Below, piece after piece: positions 5,040 to 6,435 of a DNA stretch of 6,435 nt. The position numbers and the translations under genes are program-made. Position 1 is the first letter of the stretch, and each line of letters starts with the position of its first letter. The stretch comes from Vulcanimicrobiota bacterium. GTDB lineage: Bacteria > Eremiobacterota > Eremiobacteria > Baltobacterales > Baltobacteraceae. The stretch covers positions 1 through 6,435 of the forward strand of contig JAQBPL010000237.1 in assembly GCA_028287545.1 (NCBI GenBank), written 5' to 3'. The notes under the pieces were generated by a model, which saw only the letters and a list, made by a program, of their open reading frames with translations, did not search any database and was not told the origin of the DNA.

Positions 5040-6082
5040 GCCAGCCTGCCGCCGAAGTCAAAGCCGTGCTGGATGCGACCGCGGGCGAGGCCGCCGCGAA
5101 GGCGCGCCGCGCCGCGACGATCCGCACGGTCTCTCTAGCCGCCGGTTTCATCGCCGTGGTGCTGGTGGTCAACGCGCTCGCGCACGGAAACTTCCTCGAG
5201 CCCGGCAACATCACCAACATCCTGCGCCAGATCACCGTCAACACGATCATGGCGGTCGGACAGACCTTCGTCATCATCACCGCCGGCATCGATCTCTCGG
5301 TCGGTTCGCTCATCGCGCTCACCAGCGTCGTGATGGCGCAGGTCTCGAACGCACTGCCGTTCGGCGGGCCGGGCAACTTCATCGTCACCGCGCTCGCCGT
5401 CGTCGGCGTCGGCGCGTTCGCCGGCTACATCAACGCGCTTCCGGTGGTGAAGCTCGGCCTGCCGCCGTTCATTACGACGCTCGCGATGATGCAGGTCGCG
5501 CGCGGGCTCGCCTTCATCCTGGCGCACGGTCAGCCGATCCCGCTGCACAACAGCGCCGCGTTCGACTGGCTCGGCACCGGCTATGTGCTCAGCGGCATCC
5601 CGGGCTTCCCCGGAGTGCCGTATGCGGTGCTCGTCATGGCAGTGGTCGCAATCGTGTTCTCGGTGCTGCTCGGGCGCACGGCCTACGGGCGCTACGTCCT
5701 CGCGCTCGGCGGGAACGAGGAGGCGGCGCGGCTCGCCGGCATCAGCACGGGGCGCGTCAAGACGCTGGTGTACGTGATCTCCGGAGGCTGCGCGGCCGTC
5801 GCGGGACTGCTCTTGACGGCGCGCTTTTCGTCGGGCGCCCCGCAGAACGGCAGCGGCTACGAACTGCAGGCGATCGCTGCTGTCGTCGTCGGCGGCACGT
5901 CGCTCATGGGCGGACGCGGTTCGATCGTCGGCACGTTCTTCGGCGCGCTGCTGATCGGCGTGCTCTACAACGTGATGAACCTGCTGCGCGTCGAGTCCTA
6001 CACGCAGCTCATCGTGCTCGGCGCGGTCATCCTGCTGGCCGTCGTGCTCGACGAACTGCGCAAGCGCTATCTCACCCGCTGA
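5036..6082 (+). CDS. Sugar ABC transporter permease (RbsC-like, BPD_transp_2)
   Basis: This 348-residue inner-membrane permease is the channel subunit for the transporter; relatives work as homodimers. An N-terminal cytoplasmic tail of about 30 residues is followed by roughly eight to ten hydrophobic segments. Family hallmarks are present: NITNILRQITVNTIMAVGQT, then VIITAGIDLSVGSLIALTS (79-97), the ATPase-coupling loop GRTAYGRYVLALGGNEEAAR (213-232), and GYELQAIAAVVVGGTSLMGG (274-293). Start: TTG at 5036 overlaps the ATPase stop (TTGA), the alternative-codon equivalent of the common ATGA coupling junction, with GGAG 8 nt upstream. Open frame extends further back to 4772, but that part is only a shadow of the ATPase gene. 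A GTG at codon 11 is a less likely start. The overlap argues for stoichiometric, coupled translation with the ATPase. Confidence 0.93.
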   Translation: MSQPAAEVKAVLDATAGEAAAKARRAATIRTVSLAAGFIAVVLVVNALAHGNFLEPGNITNILRQITVNTIMAVGQTFVIITAGIDLSVGSLIALTSVVMAQVSNALPFGGPGNFIVTALAVVGVGAFAGYINALPVVKLGLPPFITTLAMMQVARGLAFILAHGQPIPLHNSAAFDWLGTGYVLSGIPGFPGVPYAVLVMAVVAIVFSVLLGRTAYGRYVLALGGNEEAARLAGISTGRVKTLVYVISGGCAAVAGLLLTARFSSGAPQNGSGYELQAIAAVVVGGTSLMGGRGSIVGTFFGALLIGVLYNVMNLLRVESYTQLIVLGAVILLAVVLDELRKRYLTR

Positions 6083-6094
6083 GGGCCCGAACCG

Positions 6095-6100
6095 AAGGAG
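6095..6100 (+). promoter_or_regulatory. Strong Shine-Dalgarno (AAGGAG) for the DUF5069 gene
   Basis: AAGGAG lies 8 nt before the ATG at 6109. It is the clearest ribosome-binding site in the window and fixes that start. It contrasts with the weak sites of the transporter genes and suggests independent, efficient initiation. Confidence 0.75.
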
Positions 6101-6108
6101 AAGAAGCC

Positions 6109-6435
6109 ATGGGACCGTTGGACCTCGAGAAGCAGATGCCGCGTGGACCGCGCGAGCAGCTGGCCGGCCTCTCCTTTATGCCGCGCACGATCGACAAGCT
6201 GCGCGCGGAACAGCCGGGCGGGAAACTCGGGCCGTACCTGAACCGCGCCGACGGCGTGAGCGCGTACATGTGCAAGCGCGTCGGGCTCGACATGGAAGAA
6301 CTGCGCGCGAAGGTCGCCGCCGCCGCGGACGAAGCGGAACTCGAAGTGTGGCTGCGCGAACGCCTCGATCCCGGCATCGTCGCGGAGACGAACGGAAAGC
6401 TCGAAGCGCTCGGAACCCACCGCCTCACGCCCGAG
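6109..6435 (+). CDS. DUF5069-family protein, N-terminal 109 codons (runs off right edge)
   Basis: The frame is open from the ATG to the window end with no stop, so the gene is truncated. The protein is charged, with no signal peptide or membrane segment, hence probably cytoplasmic. It matches the DUF5069 pattern: an opening DLxKxxPRxPRExLxG (here DLEKQMPRGPREQLAGL, residues 5-21), then MPRTIDKLRA (24-33), a G-rich LGPYLN turn, and VGLDMEELRAKV followed by an acidic helix and WLRER. Family members are about 140-160 residues, so most of the protein is here. DUF5069 has no assigned biochemical function that I know of. The gene starts 26 nt after the permease stop on the same strand, with no terminator visible between them, so co-transcription with the sugar importer is likely. 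Whether that link is functional or incidental cannot be told from one window. Confidence 0.75.
   Translation, partial: MGPLDLEKQMPRGPREQLAGLSFMPRTIDKLRAEQPGGKLGPYLNRADGVSAYMCKRVGLDMEELRAKVAAAADEAELEVWLRERLDPGIVAETNGKLEALGTHRLTPE

Noticed and set aside
6083..6108. Terminator or promoter between permease and DUF5069 genes
   Set aside because: It is only 26 bp, with a GGGCCC but no extended stem or T-run and no room for a promoter; it mainly holds the SD.
1..6435. CRISPR array, tRNA, rRNA or toxin-antitoxin pair
   Set aside because: I saw no regularly spaced repeats, no tRNA-like cloverleaf or rRNA signature, and no small paired genes on reading both strands by eye. A covariance-model scan was not possible.

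Overview
The window is GC-rich bacterial chromosomal DNA, roughly two-thirds G+C over the core genes. Its source is probably a little-studied lineage. The GC level, the alternative start codons, the weak Shine-Dalgarno (SD) sites and a DUF5069-type gene beside a sugar transporter would fit Candidatus Eremiobacterota (WPS-2) or a similar soil phylum. That assignment is an inference from style, not proof.

Layout from left to right. (1) The first 40 codons of a ComM/YifB-family Mg-chelatase-like AAA+ protein lie on the minus strand and run off the left edge. (2) A divergently transcribed GNAT N-acetyltransferase lies at 306-770. (3) The stretch 771-2226 looks like accessory debris. It holds the frameshifted C-terminal end of a DDE transposase, a more AT-rich gene for a small CPBP (CAAX-type) membrane protein with a variant motif 1, and the broken remains of a secreted, Pro/Thr-linker protein that now reads across several frames. 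(4) A non-coding stretch at 2227-2542 precedes the transporter operon and carries a 14-bp palindrome and one exact DnaA-box 9-mer. (5) A complete sugar ABC importer of the ribose/galactose (CUT2) class follows: a lipoprotein binding protein, a two-domain ATPase and a permease, with a 4-nt gap and then a 4-nt overlap. (6) A DUF5069-family protein starts 26 nt downstream behind a strong SD and runs off the right edge.

The three transporter genes make one functional unit. The binding protein captures a sugar outside the inner membrane, the permease forms the channel (as a homodimer in relatives), and the ATPase drives transport. No kinase, isomerase or regulator is visible, so the sugar cannot be named. 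I see no clearly undescribed system here. The items most worth a second look are the DUF5069 gene attached to the sugar operon, the CPBP protein with ETxxxQ in place of EExxxR, and the multiply frameshifted secreted-protein gene.
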